From NCBI RefSeq assembly GCF_030463565.1, contig NC_134675.1:18435862-18499861 (forward strand): 64,000 nucleotides of DNA, in the 5' to 3' direction. The DNA comes from Pelecanus crispus (taxonomy: Eukaryota; Chordata; Aves; Pelecaniformes; Pelecanidae). The translations under genes were made by a program, and so were the position numbers. Positions 33,191 through 49,640 of this stretch are shown piece after piece; the stretch's first letter is position 1; every line of letters begins with the position of its first letter. The notes under the pieces are model-generated. The model worked only from the letters and a program-made list of their open reading frames with translations, ran no database searches and was not told where the DNA came from.

Positions 33191-34402
33191 TATTCATAGG
33201 ATTTCCAAGAATTTATCTACATAAACATGATATTTCCTGGAACTCATTAACATATGCAAATGTCCAATCTGCAGGCGTAGTCATCCTCTTTGGTGGTCTT
33301 CGGGGGTCCTCCGGTGGTCTCTGATAGTCCTCCTCACTTGTCCACTGGTTGAACTTTGGGCCTCCTTTGTCCATACATGGTCATTGAATTAGCTCATCAG
33401 TCCTTCAGCCTTGGAATGTTATGAAACCAGTTCCTTGAGTGCTCATCTTGGCACAGGTGTCCTGAGTCTATGTTACCAGTGCTTTACACAGGAAGCCTAA
33501 CGAGCTTGCTTAAGGTCTGTTTTAATTGTGCCAGGCAAGGAGTCACATTCTTCGAAATATCTGTCCTATTTATCTACTCTGCTCAGCAAATAACTGAAAC
33601 TGAGTCAGGGATTGTCAGAGGTTTAGCCCTTTCACTGTCCCCCTGCAGCCCATGGAGGTCCATGGTGGAGCAGATATCCACCTGCAGCCCAGGGAGGACC
33701 CCATGCCAGAGCAGGTGGATGTGCCCGATGGAGGCTGTGGCCCCGTGGGAAGTGCACGCTGGAGCAGGCTCCTGGCAGGACTCTGTGGACCCGTGGAGAG
33801 AGAGGATCCCATGCTGGAGCAGGTTTGCTGGCAGGACTTGTGACCCCGTGGGGGACCCACGTTGGAGCAGTCTGCTTCTGAAGGACTGCACCCCGTGGAA
33901 GGGACCCATGCTGGAGCAGTTCATGAAGAGCTGCAGCCCGTGGGAAGGACCACGTTGGAAAAATTCGTGGAAGACTGTCTCCCGTGGGAGGGACCCCATG
34001 CTGGAGCAGGGGAAGAGCGTGAGGAGTCCTCCCCCTGAGGAGGAAGGAGCGGCAGAGATGTGTGATGAACTGACTGCAACCCCCATTCCCTGTCCCCCTG
34101 TGCTACTCAGGGAGAGGAGGTAGAGAAAATCGGGAGTGAAGTTGAGCCCGGGAAGAAGGGAAGGGTGGGGGGAAGGTGTTTTTACCTTATTTATTTATTT
34201 ATTTATTTCTCATTATCCTACTCTGATTTGATTGGCAATAAATTAAATTAATTTTCCCGAGTTGAGTCTGTTTTGCCCGTGATGGTAATCTCTCCCTGTC
34301 CTTATCTCGACCCACAAAACTTTCGTTATATTTTCTCTCCCCTGTCCAGCTGAGGAGGGGAGTGATAGAGTGGCTTTGGTGGGCCAGGGTCAACCCACCA
34401 CA

Positions 34403-35745
34403 GAAGCAGACATGCAAGTGGCAGTCACCAGTACCAAGTGGGAGCTGACTGCAGTCTCCTTTGTTACAATGAGCTGGCTGAGTTTGTCCTGTGGCCAAGG
34501 GATTTGTGCAGCACAACACCGGCCTGAAGGCCTAGCTGTACGTGCAGCACAGCAGAGACCTGGGCCTACTCAGGTTAACTGGTATGTGGATGAGTAACTC
34601 CTAAACATGCCACAGTCTCCCGCTCAGGATCACTACATTCCACCCCTTGATCCACAAAGTTTCCTTTTCCCAAAGATATTATAAGTTACATATTATATTA
34701 ATAACATAGGGGCTTCTCAAGCCCTATGTACGTGGCCAAATAGAGCAGACACGGCCTGTTCAAGATCACTGATTCCTCGAATACAATGTCTTCTGCAAGT
34801 CTCCCAATACAAGGGGCCAAGCTGGTGCTTCAAACCTGCCTTTGCAGGTTTAGTCCGAGGGTTTCTGCTGAGCCAGGGGGAGGGCCGGCTGGTGCCACTC
34901 CTAGTGATAGGTGATGACAGCTGTCTTCCTAGGCCTGTGTCAATGCATGATTAGGCTGGGCATTTTCCTTCCAGCTTGATTAGGCTGAATATTGATGCTT
35001 TTCTTTGTTAAACAAACATTTCTCTTTACTTTTCCCTTGATATTTCAACTCCTTGTGTTTATTTTTCTATTGACAGTATTGTAAATAAACATTTGAATAA
35101 TTCAGTAGAATATTTCAGTCCTATTCAGTGCAGGTTGTTTTAGTTGAGCTATTTTAATGCTTTGTCAAAAATCACAAAATACTGAGTTTCAGCTACAGCC
35201 TGCACAGTGTCTACAGCATCTTGACTGTTATGGCCATGAATTTCAAACTGAGTTGAGTTAACTCTTTCCATGTATTTCTACAATAACTGGGAAACCAGTG
35301 ACATATGAAATGCATATTTAATTTTCCAGATGTATATTTTACTGTACTGAATGGTTTTAAAATAACCAAAATTACTGTTTTTGTCTTATTAATAAACATA
35401 TTTTGGGAGAAATATCTGATTCTTGCAGAACACAGGAAGCTCTGGCTCTAGACAACATCGCTGTTTGGCATAATCTTTACTGTTTGACATTGCAAATAGC
35501 TTTTTATGGACTTGGTCATAACAAACTTTATGAGGAGTCTGGCACCTCTCAGGATTTGGACTTGGTGTGATTGCTCATGCTTCAGATTTCCAATCCAGGT
35601 AGATGCAGGGGTGAACACAGTCCCAGATAAAATGACTAAAATCTGTAAGCATCAGAAAGGACAGGTGTATATATACAGAAACAAACTTGGAAAAGACCCA
35701 TGAGAGTTAATGGATAGAAATTTGGACATCAGTCTGCAATGTGGT
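34403..35745. other. Unassigned stretch, probably host DNA
   Basis: About 1.3 kb without a supportable gene. The sequence near 35000-35400 is AT-rich. I looked for the missing second exon of PGGT1B here and did not see it. Confidence 0.45.
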
Positions 35746-36228
35746 TGTACTGGGTGTGGCTGGGATGGAGTTAACTTTCCCCATAGCAGCCCATATAGTG
35801 CTGTGCTTTGTATTGGTAGCTAGAACAGTGTTGATAACACACCAGGGCAAGAGGTTGGGAGGGGACATAGCCAGAACAGCTGACCCAAGCTGACCAAAGA
35901 GATATTCCATACCATATGATGCCATGCTCAGCAATAAAAGCTAAGAGAAAGGAGGAGGAGGGGAGGCATTCATTATTCAGGCATTTGTCTTCTGGAGTAA
36001 TCACTATGCATACTGAAGCCCTACTTCCCGGGAAGTGGCTGGACATCACCTGCTGATGGGAAGTAGAGAATAAATCTTTTTGTTTTCCTTTGCTTCTGTG
36101 CATGGCCTTTGCTTTTCTTTATTAAACTGCCTTTATCTTGACCCATGAGTTTGTCATCATATTTTTACCTGTCCCTGTGAGGAGGGGGAGTGAGAGAGCA
36201 GCTTGGTGTGCACCTGGCAGCCAGCCAG
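35746..36228 (+). mobile_element. LTR-J, 5' LTR of an ERV-A relative, 3'-truncated
   Basis: It matches the complete LTR at 50395-50989 from TGTACTGGGTGTGG onward, with AATAAAAGC near 35932. It lacks about 50 internal bases and the final AACCCACCACA. Sequence related to ERV-A gag begins directly after it, without a visible primer-binding site. Confidence 0.8.
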
Positions 36229-37446
36229 GGGTGTTTATCACCTCCCATAGTCTGGGATTTTACACCTGAAAAGGCAAGTAATCCTGGTAAATTGATATGC
36301 CACCTGATAGAAGGGTGCTTTCCCTACCCCAGTGACACCCAGTTGCTCCTAGCACTGTACTGGGGCTTGGCCTGTGCCTATTGAGCCACAGTTCAGTACT
36401 ATCAGAGGACCATGGTTAAGACAGGGACCCAAACCACCTCTGAGAATGCTGTCATTGAGGCTGGGATCCAAACTACATCTAAGAATACGATAGCTGAGAC
36501 AGGGATGCAAACCACATCAGAGGACACCATGGTTGAGATAAGGATCCAAACCCTAACTACAGTAATCACTCCAGTAGTGAAAAAAGAAACATTGGACAAG
36601 AGGGTCAACGGGTCCATATCATCGATTGGTAAGGGAGGTCCTTCAGCAAAGAAATGGGAGGAAGAAGTGAGAAAAATCACACAAGAGGCGGAAACTACCC
36701 AGTCCCTGACCTCGAGACAACTTTGAGACATGCAGAAAGATTACAGCTGCCAGCCAGGTGAGCAAATTGCTGCCTGGCTGCTCCGATGCTGGGATAGTGG
36801 GGCCAACAGTCAGCAATTACAAGGTAAGGAAGCCCAACAACTGGGAGCCCTTGCTAGAAACCAGGGAATTGATGGAGGAATTGGAAAAGAAACAACAATT
36901 TGCAATATCTGGAGGTGGCTCCTGTCAAGTGCGAGTGCAAGATATCCATTCAAGGAAGATCTTGTGGACTACCGCAGATGAAGGTATTCAGTGCCTGAGA
37001 GAATTAGCAGTGCTGGAAGTCATCTACAGTGACCTAGAGAATGACAAGGTCTTCAAAGATCCAGATGATGTCCTGTGTATACAGGCCACATGGAGGAAGG
37101 TGGTCCAAAATGCCCCAGCATCATATTCCAACAGTTTGGTAACAATGTATTGCCCAGATTCAGATACACTAACTGTGGAGAGAGCCTCTTCCTGGCTCCA
37201 AAATTTTGAAGAAAATAACTGTCCCTCCTTGTCCCCATGGGCCAACACCTTGGCTGTTGGGGACGCTTCATGGAGCCAGTCCCCTCCTGCCCCAGTCAGA
37301 GGGAAAGGAAGCCCGAGGCGTATGCCACGTGGTACTATCTGGTTGTTCCTGTGTGACCAGGGAGAGGACATGAGGAAGTGGGATGGTGAGCCCACCTTTA
37401 AGCTGGAAGCCCACGTACGCAAACTGAGAGGGAAGACCAGGATGTA
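36229..37446 (+). pseudogene. gag: Gag remnant of an ERV-A relative (ERV-K here)
   Basis: Broken segments line up with ERV-A gag: VWDFTPEKASNPGKLI, ALYWGLACAY followed by a stop, a tandem repeat region, a charged linker (KKWEEEVRKITQEAE), then capsid-like MQKDYSCQPGEQIAAWLLRC and WRWLLSSASARYPFKED. A last part has DLENDKVFKDPDDV and FKLEAHVRKLRGKTR. The resemblance is moderate, so this is a related but distinct lineage with a different LTR. It is cut at about 37446 by a CR1. The letter K is only my label and does not mean ERVK. Confidence 0.8.
36409..36547 (+). repeat. 39-bp tandem repeat in the gag remnant
   Basis: About three and a half units of 39 bases encode a 13-residue repeat: TMVKTGTQTTSEN, AVIEAGIQTTSKN, TIAETGMQTTSED, TMVEIRIQT. 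It lies at the same place as the 30-bp Thr/Pro repeat of ERV-A but has a different unit. Confidence 0.88.
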
Positions 37447-40112
37447 CAGATAGATGAGGCGTTCTACAAGCGGCTGGCAAAAATCTCGCAGTCGCTAGCC
37501 CTTGTTCTCATGGGGGACTTCAACTTGCCGGACATCTGCTGGAAATACAACACAGCAGAGAGGCAACAGTCTCGGAAGTTCCTGGAGTGTGTGGAGGATA
37601 ACATTATGACACAGCTGGTAAGCGAGCCTACCAGGGGAGGTGCCTCGCTTGACCTGCTGTTTACAAACAGAGAAGGGCTTGTGGGAGATGTTGTGGTCGG
37701 AGGCCGTCTTGGGCTTAGCGACCACGATATGATAGAGTTCTCGATTCTTGGTGATGTAAAGAGCAGGGGCAGCAAAACTGTTACGATGGACTTCCGGAGG
37801 GCAGACTTTGGCCTGTTCAGGACGCTGTTTGGGAAAGTCCCTTGGGAGGCAGTCCTGAAAGGCAAAGGGGTCCAGGAAGGCTGGGCCTTCTTCAAGAAGG
37901 AAGTCTTAAGGGCGCAGGAGCAGGCTGTCCCTGTGTGCCATAAGACTAACTGGCGGGGAAGACGACCGGCCTGGCTGAACAGGGAGCTTTTGCGGGGACT
38001 CAGGGGAAAAAAGGAGAGTCTACCGCCTTTGGAAGAAGGGGCGGGCAACTCAGGAAGAGTACAGGGATCTTGTTAGGTCCTGCAGGGAGGAAATTAGAAA
38101 AGCAAAAGCCCAGCAAGAACTCAATCTGGCCACTGTTGTAAAAGATAATAAAAAGTGTTTTTATAAGTACATGAACAATAAAAGGAGAGCCAAGGAGAAT
38201 CTCCATACTTTGTTGGATGTGGGGGGTAACATTGTCACCAAGGATGAGGAAAAAGCTGAGGTACTTAATGCCTTCTTTGCCTCTGTGTTTAATAGCCAGA
38301 CCAGTCATCCCCAGGGTACTCAGGCCCCTGAGCCTGAAGACGGGGATGGGGAGCAGAATGGAGCCCTCATAGTCCAGGAGGAAGCAGTTAATGACCTGCT
38401 GTGCCACCTTGATCCTCACAAGTCTATGGGGCTGGATGGAATCCACCCAAGAGTATTGAGGGAGCTGGCAGAGGAGCTTGCCAAGCCACTTTCCATCATC
38501 TCTCAGCAGTCCTGGTCAACAGGGGAGGTCCCTGATGACTGGAGGCTTGCCAATGTGACACCCATCTACAAGAAGGGCCGGAAGGAGGACCCAGGGAACT
38601 ACAGGCCTGTCAGCCTGACCTCGGTGCTGGGAAAGATTATGGAGCAGTTCATATTGAGCGCGCTCAACAGGCACATGCAGGTCAACCAGGGGATGGGGCC
38701 CAGCCAGCATGGGTTCATGAAACGCAGGTCCTGCTTGTCCAACCTGATCTCCTTTTATGACCTGGTGACCCGCCTGGTGGATGAAGGAAAGGCTGTGGAT
38801 GTCATCTACCTGGACTTTAGCAAAGCCTTTGACACAGTCTCCCACAATATTCTCCTTGGGAAGCTTGCAGCTCATGGCTTGGATGGGCGTACCCTTCGCT
38901 GGGTAAATAAACTGGCTGCGTGGCCGAGCCCAGAGAGTAGTGGTGAATGCAGTTAAGTCCAGTTGGCAGCCGGTCACGAGCGGTGTTCCCCAGGGCTCTG
39001 TTTTGGGGCCAGTCTTGTTCAATATCTTTATCAACGATCTGGATGGGGGATTGAGTGCGCTCTCAGTAAGTTTGCAGATGACACCAAGTTGGGTGGGAGT
39101 GTCGATCTGCTGGAGGGTAGGATGGCCCTGCAGAGGGACCTGGACAGACTGGACCGATGAGCCGAGGCCAACTGTATGAGGTTTAACAAGGCCAAGTGCC
39201 GGGTCCTGTACTTGGGTCACAATAACCCCATGCAACACTATAGGCTTGGGGACGAGTGGCTGGAAAGCTGCCTGGCCGAAAAGGACCTGGGGGTGCTGGT
39301 GGACAGCCGGCTAAACATGAGCCAGCAGTGTGCCCAGGCGGCCAAGGCGGCCAACAGCATCCTGGCTTGTGTCAGGACTAATGTGGCCAGCAGGAGCAGG
39401 GAGGTGATTGTTCCCCCGTACTCGGCACTGGTGAGGCCACACCTGGAATACTGTGTCCAGTTTTGGGCCCCTCAATACAAGAAGGACATTGAGGTGCTGG
39501 AGCGTGTCCAGAGAAGGGCAACGAAGCTGGGGAAGGGTCTGCAGCACAGGTCTTATGAGGAGCGGCTGAGGGAACTGGGGTTGTTTAGGCTGGAGAAGAG
39601 GAGGCTGAGGGGAGACCTTATCGCTCTCTACAACTACCTGAAAGGAGGTTGTAGCGAGGTGGGTGTTGGTCTCTTCTCCCAAATAGCTAGCGATAGGACA
39701 AGAGGAAATGGGCTGACGCTGCGCCAGGGGAGGTTTAGATTGGATATTAGGAAGAATTTCTTCACGGAAAGGGTAGTCAAGCATTGGAACAGGCTGCCCG
39801 GAGAGGTGGTGGAGTCACCATCCCTGGAAGAGTTCAAAAAACGGGTAGATGTGGCACTTTGGGACATGGTTTAGTAGGCATGGTGGTGTTGGGTTGATGG
39901 TTGAACTGATGATTTTAGAGGTCCTTTCCAATCTTAGTAATTCCTCGTTTTTACTTTCATTAACAATAATCCAGCCACCAAGCCAGGAAACATGAAATTA
40001 TTACTCTACCCTTAATTGGTTTAGTGGTGGACTTGATAGTGTTAGGTTAATGGTTGGACTGGATGATCTTAAAGGTCTTTTCCAACCTAAATGATTCTGT
40101 GATTCTATGATT
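37447..40112 (+). mobile_element. CR1 LINE, plus strand, 5'-truncated
   Basis: It starts inside the endonuclease domain of ORF2 (LMGDFNLPDICWKYNT, SDHDMIEF) and runs through RT ([57 protein letters not shown], and FADDTK in a shifted frame). The C-terminal domain ends at 39874. The 3' UTR ends in GATTCTGTGATTCTATGAT at 40112. At least three frameshifts or stops (near 38076, 38950 and 39179) break ORF2. It cuts off the gag remnant on its left. Confidence 0.94.
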
Positions 40113-42350
40113 ATGTCCCATTTGGTTAAGTATTCCCTGACCTGATCCTCTTCCACCAAGGGGTACATCTTCCTTGCTCCAGCCTTTCCCCTTGGTATCT
40201 GGGACCTGGGATTCCTGAAGGCTGGTGTTGCTAGTGAAGACCGAGGCAAAGAAGGCATTCAGTATCTCAGCCTTTTCCATGTCCTGTGTCACCAGGTGCC
40301 CCGCCCCATTCAGCAGTGGGCCCACACTTTCCCTAGTGTTCCTTTTGTCTCCTATGTACTTGTAGAAGCCCTTCTTTTTCCTTTTGACATCACTCTCCAG
40401 ATTTAACTCCAGGTGGTCTTTGTCTTTCCTAACCTCATCCCTGGATGCTTGGACAATGTTTCTGTATTCCTCCCAGGTTACTCGTCCTTGCTTCCACCCT
40501 CTGTATGCTTCCTTTTTGTGTTTGCTGTTGGCTAGGAGCTCCTTGTTCATCCATGCAGGCCTCCTGGCATTTTTGCCTGACTTCGTATTTGTTGGGATGG
40601 ACTGCTCTTGAGCTTTGAGCAGGTGATCCTTGAATATTAACCAGCTTTCTTGGGCCACTCTTCCCTCCAGGGCCTTATCCCATGGGACTCTTCCAAGCAG
40701 ATCTTTGAAGAGGCCAAAGTCTGCTCTCCTGAAGTCCGGGGTTGTGAGCTTGTTTTTTGCCTTGTTCCTTCCCCTCAGGATCCTGAACTCCAGCATCTCA
40801 TGGTCACTGCAGCCATCCCCAATGAGCCCCTCATTTTTGGTGAGTATGAGGTCCAGCAGAGCACCTCTCCTCATTGGCTCCTCTGTCACTTGGGTCAGGA
40901 AGTTGTCATCGATGCCCTCCAGGAACCTCCTGGATTGCTTATGTCCTGCTGTGTTGTTCCTCCAGCAGATATCGGGGTGGTTGAAGTCCCCCATGAGGAC
41001 CAGGGTCTGTAAAGGTGAGGCTGCTCCTATCTGTCTGCAGAGGGCCTAATCCGCTTGTTCTTCCTGGTCAGGTGGCCTATAGCAGACACCCACTACAATG
41101 CCACCTGTATTGGTCTGCTCTTTAATCCTTACCCATAAGCTCTCAGGTGTCTCCTCATCCGTCCCCAGGCAGAGCTCCATGCACTCCAGCTGCTCTCTTA
41201 CATAAAGGGCAACTCCCCCTCCTCATCTTCCCAGACTGTCCTTTCTAAAGGGCCTGTATCCCTCCATTGCAGCACTCCAGTCATGGGAGCCATCCCACCA
41301 CATCTCCGTGATCCCAACCAGATCGTAGCCCTGCAGCTGCACACAGATCTCTAACTCCTCATGTTTATTCCCCATACTGTGTGCGTTAGTGTACAGGCAC
41401 TTCAGAGAGGCACCCCAGCACGTTGACTTCCTAGAAAGGGTTTGGGGGATTTCTCCATAATCGTGCCTTGTAGTCACTTCCTTGCTTACATACAAATGCT
41501 GGAGGTGACCCTGCTTAAGCCCCGTTTTGTTGATTTTGTGATCCCCTCCTGTCACATCACCCCAGGCCCTTTGCTCATCGACCCTGTCCGTCATTCCCTC
41601 ACAGGGCTGTTGGTTACTCTCTCCCTCCCCCATCATTCTTAGTTTAAAGCCCTCCTTATGAGGTCAGCCCTCCTGTTGGTGAAAATAGCTTTGCCGTGCT
41701 TAGTAAGGTGGATCCTATCTCTCCCAAGCAGACATTGATCTGCAAACAGGGTCCCATGGTCATAGAACCCAAAACCCTGTTGCCCACACCAGCTCCGCAG
41801 CCAACTATTTACCTGCATTATCAGTGCCCTGCTCCTCACACCCTTTCCCCTCACTGGCAGGATAGAGGAGAACACCACCTGGGCCCCCATGCCCCTGACT
41901 ACCGTCCCTAGAGCTCTGTAGTCGCTTTTAATACTGTCCAGGTTGCCCCTGGCTGTATCATTTGTGCCCACATGGAAGAATAGCAGGGGGTAGTAGTCAG
42001 AGGGTCAGATGAGCTTCGGCAGTCCCTCCACAACATCCCGTATCCGGGTCCCCAGCAGGCAGCAAGCCTCTCTAGATGACAGGTCAGGTTGACAGATGGG
42101 TGCCTCTGTCCCCCTCAGCAGGGATGACGCGCTGCTTCTTCCTGGTGGTCTCGCATGGTTTGGGGTCAGGTGGCCCAGATCCTTTGCTTGAAGGCGCATC
42201 TGGCTCCTCTTCAATTTTGCAGCCTAGGGCTTGGAGGGCTGCATCTGCCATCTGAAGCTCCACCTGCATTGAAGCCTCTACCCTAGCAGGGACAGCTGCT
42301 CCAACACGTGCTGGGGAAAACTGCCTTGTGGCGAGTCACCGCCATACCTG
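40113..42350 (-). mobile_element. CR1 LINE 5' half, minus strand
   Basis: This element faces the previous CR1. It covers the end of ORF1 and the start of ORF2. At 41971-41639 ORF1 shows an SGNH esterase-like domain (MGTNDTARGNLDSIKSD near its start, DRIHLTKHGKAIF near its end), a known part of CR1 ORF1. ORF2 follows with [30 protein letters not shown] and then, from 40994, [14 protein letters not shown] to the linker before RT ([13 protein letters not shown]). It stops at LTKWDI where RT should begin, exactly at the 3' tail of the neighbour. Stops and frameshifts occur near 41223 and 41040. Confidence 0.92.
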
Positions 42351-45722
<3,372 letters not shown>

Positions 45723-46053
45723 TGTTGTCCCAAAGATGGGTTCTTTTACCCGGTGTGCAAGAACCAATTCACACACGGAGTCGAGATATTTGTTTTATTC
45801 CATTTCTGCGCAGAGATGGGTGCTAGGTGGTAATTCCACAGAGCTAGCACACCCCGTTAACCTTGCATCACATATTTACACAATTAAACAAAGTCACTGG
45901 GCCTACTGTTAACACCTACTTGTTAGTCATTGGTTATTTCTACTTTCGCTTCGATTTAAAGACATAGTTCCCTTTAAAATCACTATGCATGCTCAGTGGG
46001 TAGGGGTCTCCCTTTGGAGGTGGGTAGCTCTTCCAACAGAGGTGTGGTGTTCA
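45723..46053 (-). mobile_element. LTR-G, minus strand, solo
   Basis: As printed it runs TGTTGTCCCAAAGATGGG to TGTGGTGTTCA. On the minus strand it has AATAAAACAAATATCTCGACTC near 45790 and the CACACCGGGTAAAAGAACC end shared with the copies at 16192 and 25553. No target-site duplication was found. Confidence 0.75.
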
Positions 46054-49000
46054 TATTATAATTAGCTGGTTCACTTAGGGGACACCGATTAGTGGATCTT
46101 GCTGACTAGTAAAAGAGGAGTAGAGGGGAGTTTTGACACTCAAGGATATATGTTTGTGGTTTTAGAGAGATCTCTACCTTCTGCTCCTCATTATAGATAT
46201 CCTGGTGCCTATTATCTTTAGTACATTCCTTCCTAAGGTAAACAATGTCACCATAACCTCCGACAATCAGTCATCAGAGGGATGTGCTTTTTATTCAAGC
46301 ATCATAATACTTTTTATTGCATCTGCATTAAAGGGATCAGATCTGCTTTGATTTATTGGCATACAAAGGTTTAAAGTATTTCCAGAGTTGTTCCCCTAAA
46401 ATGTTCTGAAATGACTCAAAGAAAGAAATACTTGGAAATCCACTGTGATAACGCTGAATTATGTTTAGTAGCCTTGTTGTTTTTCTTTATTTGTCATTAA
46501 AAAATGGTCAATTAAATCTGTGTCTTTCAAAATAAAAGAAACCTGTAAGCTTTTTGGATTTGTGTTGGCAGTTATTTATTTCATGCTGCTACAGTGATTT
46601 CATTTTTGGACTCTGCGAAGTTGCAATACTGGAGCTAGCCAAGTATCTTTTGTCACTAGAGACACTTTAAGATAATAGAAAAAAGCAGGGGATATGTTAG
46701 ATCCTCCCAACTTTACTAAATATTACCAGGATAGCTCATCTGTTCTCTCGTTTTTTTTACCATTATCCTTTTAGTGTTTGATTGTAGTGTCTATGCAGCT
46801 CTTTGGGATGGTAGCAAAAATGAAGCACAACCATATCACCTTGACCAACTCCCCATGCACAGTCTTAACAAGCCTTAACAGTCTTAACTATAAATGAAGG
46901 CTAAGAGTGCCACTTTTATCAGCGCATTTAAACATGAATCGTTTCAAATTAGAAAACAATCATTTTCTGAAATGGCTCCAGATTCTTTGGTCTCTCGTGT
47001 TTAGTGTTACTTGAGTTTAAAACAGCTTTCAAAATTAGGGTTTAACAGTCTCCTTACAGTTTCAGACAGGCCTAGGTCTTTTCAATCTATTTATAAAGTG
47101 TTACAAATCAGTTTTAGGGGCTAGATTGAAACCCAGTGCCTAGAACTTCTTTGTAAGAGTGCAGGAGGTAATGTATGTTTTCACTTGGAAAAAAAAAAAA
47201 AAAAAATCTGTTTTGTATTCCCAATACAATGCTGTATTCTCTCAAGGCTGAAACAATCCATGTTTATTACACTGATGCCAAGTGAGAAAAAAGCTTTTTG
47301 AAAGTCTGACTCTGTCTGTGTAGCAGTATGTTTGGTAGTACTCTTTAGTGTTTGGAAAGGTCTTGCCTACATTTTTGCATCATAGGTAGCTTTTTAGCCT
47401 TCTCTGCAGTGGTCAGCAAAAAATGTTGATAGCTGTGAATTAAGTTTAAATAGTTGTTCTGGGTAATGTGTTATGGAACATTATCAGGTCCCTGAACCAG
47501 ATGTAAATGTTTGAAAGCTTTCCCCCACCTTGCATCCTTAGTGTTAATTCTTTTAAGGAAGACTCGGGTTGTGAAGACCATGATGGTAGCTTTCATAGAG
47601 CAGGACTGTTTTACTCCATTGCTGAAAGCCAAGTTAATCTGGTCCCTAAGTGTCCTGAAAACAGTAATTATCACAAAAGATGAAGTGTATGGAGGCAACA
47701 GGACCTGGCCATATCCCCATAGTCGGGTTCTCAGAGTATGTCTGCATCAGTGTTTTAGTTCAGATCAGGAGAGCACTTTATAAGGGTACTTTAATGTGCT
47801 TGCCCCATGGAGAGAGAAACAAACTGGATTAATTTTGAATGAAACTAAACCAGAAGGTGCACCCTGAATGCACTCATCCATTAATGGGCCTTTAGTCCAT
47901 GAAGCCAGACTACAGCTAGCACAAATTCTGAAATGCATATAGTGTAGGCACTGGGACTTCAGCACTAACTGTTCTGCTCTCCAGGCACTGCATTACTCCT
48001 TAATGTAGACATAACCTTAGTGGGTCACATTTATTTCCTGTGGATGTTTAGTCTAAGTGTTTCACAATCCATAGGCAGTTTAACACCTTTCTTGTTGCTT
48101 GTTTTTGAGATGTAACTGCTGTCTGTCTTAAAATAACTTAATTTTGGTTACCTATGTGTCCTTGGCCCATGAAGCTCATGGTTTGAGATGATAGCAGCAG
48201 TATTTTGGGGTTTTTTTGGTTTGTTTTTTATGACTAGCCTGACAGTTTGATTAGTTGCTGCTGCTATTCCTTTGGTCTGCAGTGTCTATGAAGCAGAAAT
48301 AGATCAATTTAACTAAAAGTAGCTTTATTCATAGTACAGAACTTAAGCAGCAGCTTATTTTAACCAAGCACTAAAGTGCCCATTAAAAATCAGTTGCTTT
48401 GACTATGGTGTCTTTGATAAATTCAGAGTAGACATTTACACAATGTCTGAATTACTTTGTCCTACGTAGCAGAGGCAGTTTAACAATGGGTTTTTCTATT
48501 AAATACACATAATGTTTAAACGCCCTTGATATCTAACATAAGTCAAAAAGCTTAAAAGTCAGCAGTCTTGTAGTTCAGGTATTTTTCTTGCATTTCATTT
48601 CCATTCAGAAAAAAAAGTGCACTTTTGTACTTGAAAACATTTTATTGGGGGGAGATGATATTATTTTTGCCTTAAACATTCACTTCTGTAGTCTCAAGGG
48701 TACAAAAGTAGAATTTTGCAGTTGGAATGTACTACGTTTCTAGATATTCTTGAAGAGGGCTTTTTTTGTTGTTGTTTGGGTTTTGTTTTCATTTTGGGGG
48801 GTGTTTGTTTGTTTGTTTGTTTGGTTGGTTTTTTTTTCTTTTCTTTCAATAATTCAAAGGCCTATGCCAGAAAAAGCAGTTGGGAGCTTCTGAGGATGGT
48901 TCATCTTTGCTTACGTAAGTTTGAAATTTAAAGTTACTTTAAGAAAACAAAAAGTCCTTCTTCAAGTGCATATGATCATTTTTTTCTATAGTTTGGTAAA

Positions 49001-49191
49001 GGAAAGGAATGTTGCTAGACAATTTTGAAAAATATTTCAAATATTAGAAAACCAAACCCTCCAAAAACCTAAGCCCTGCTCAAGGTTATCTAGCTCAGTA
49101 CAAGGGTGTACATACGTGTAATGGAGCCATTGATCAGTCTTACTTTAATCACAAAAGACTTTCTCCCATCCATACAAATTTTGGAAGCATT
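46054..49191. other. Unassigned, probably host intronic or intergenic DNA
   Basis: About 3.1 kb without a supportable gene or large repeat. It holds an A tract near 47188-47206 and a TTTG microsatellite near 48802-48823. Open stretches such as 47511-47783 show no recognisable domains. Confidence 0.5.
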
Positions 49192-49640
49192 AATGTTACC
49201 TGGAAATAAAGCTCCCGAAACCAAAAATGGTTTTGAAAGGAGATACTGCTTTATTCTGCGCAGGTGCAAGGTGCAAGGTGGAAGAATTCCACAAACCAAG
49301 CACACCAAGTTCGGATTCTATTCCCTTATTTATACATTGAATATACAATCTCCACACCTTTCTAATACATAATCATTAACCTGTCTTCGTGCGCTCATCT
49401 TCATTGGTTAACAGTTTACTCACATAGTCTTTAAAGCTATAGTGTCTTCTTAATTCACTGCGCTTGCGCAGGAGGAGTGTGGGGGGGTACTTGCTTCAGT
49501 CCTTAATCGGGTCGGTGGTCGTGATCTCCCCCTGCCCGAATTACCTCTTACCCAGTTTCTCCTATTTTGTGCATGCCCGTTTGTTTTACCTTCCCCTTAT
49601 CTTTGAAGGTCAGCAACCAGCCGCTTAGCCATCCTCCCTT
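49192..49640 (-). mobile_element. LTR-like element, minus strand
   Basis: On the minus strand there is a TATAAATA box near 49328 and, about 70 bases on, AATAAAGCAG near 49250, followed by an end at about GGTAACA (49192). This layout is LTR-like. The U3 contains a GC-rich CACTGCGC-type segment. No partner or target-site duplication was found, so edges are approximate. Confidence 0.5.

Larger units (their letters stand above)
26120..33634 (-). mobile_element. Older solo LTR-H, itself split by provirus ERV-H
   Basis: The pieces 26120-26343 and 33191-33634 form one LTR of the ERV-H family. They are diverged from the LTRs inside it. Perfect 4-bp duplications CTGT lie at 26116-26119 and 33635-33638, in LTR-I. 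The younger provirus entered it with its own TATT duplication. Joined length is about 664 bases. Confidence 0.92.
25739..34402 (+). mobile_element. LTR-I, a GC-rich LTR split by nested ERV insertions
   Basis: The left part is 25739-26119 and the right part 33639-34402; the right part resumes after the duplicated CTGT. It contains imperfect repeats around CATGCTGGAGCAG between about 33690 and 34015, an AATAAA near 34229 and a TTTA microsatellite at 34186-34208, and ends GTCAACCCACCACA. The long open stretches across 33470-34123 are repeat-derived and not convincing as genes. The outer target-site duplication was not found, so the left edge is approximate. Confidence 0.7.

Noticed and set aside
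33470..34123. A 217-codon open stretch with repeated motifs
   Set aside because: It crosses from LTR-H into the GC-rich repeats of LTR-I and has no domain. The LEQ pattern comes from the nucleotide repeat.
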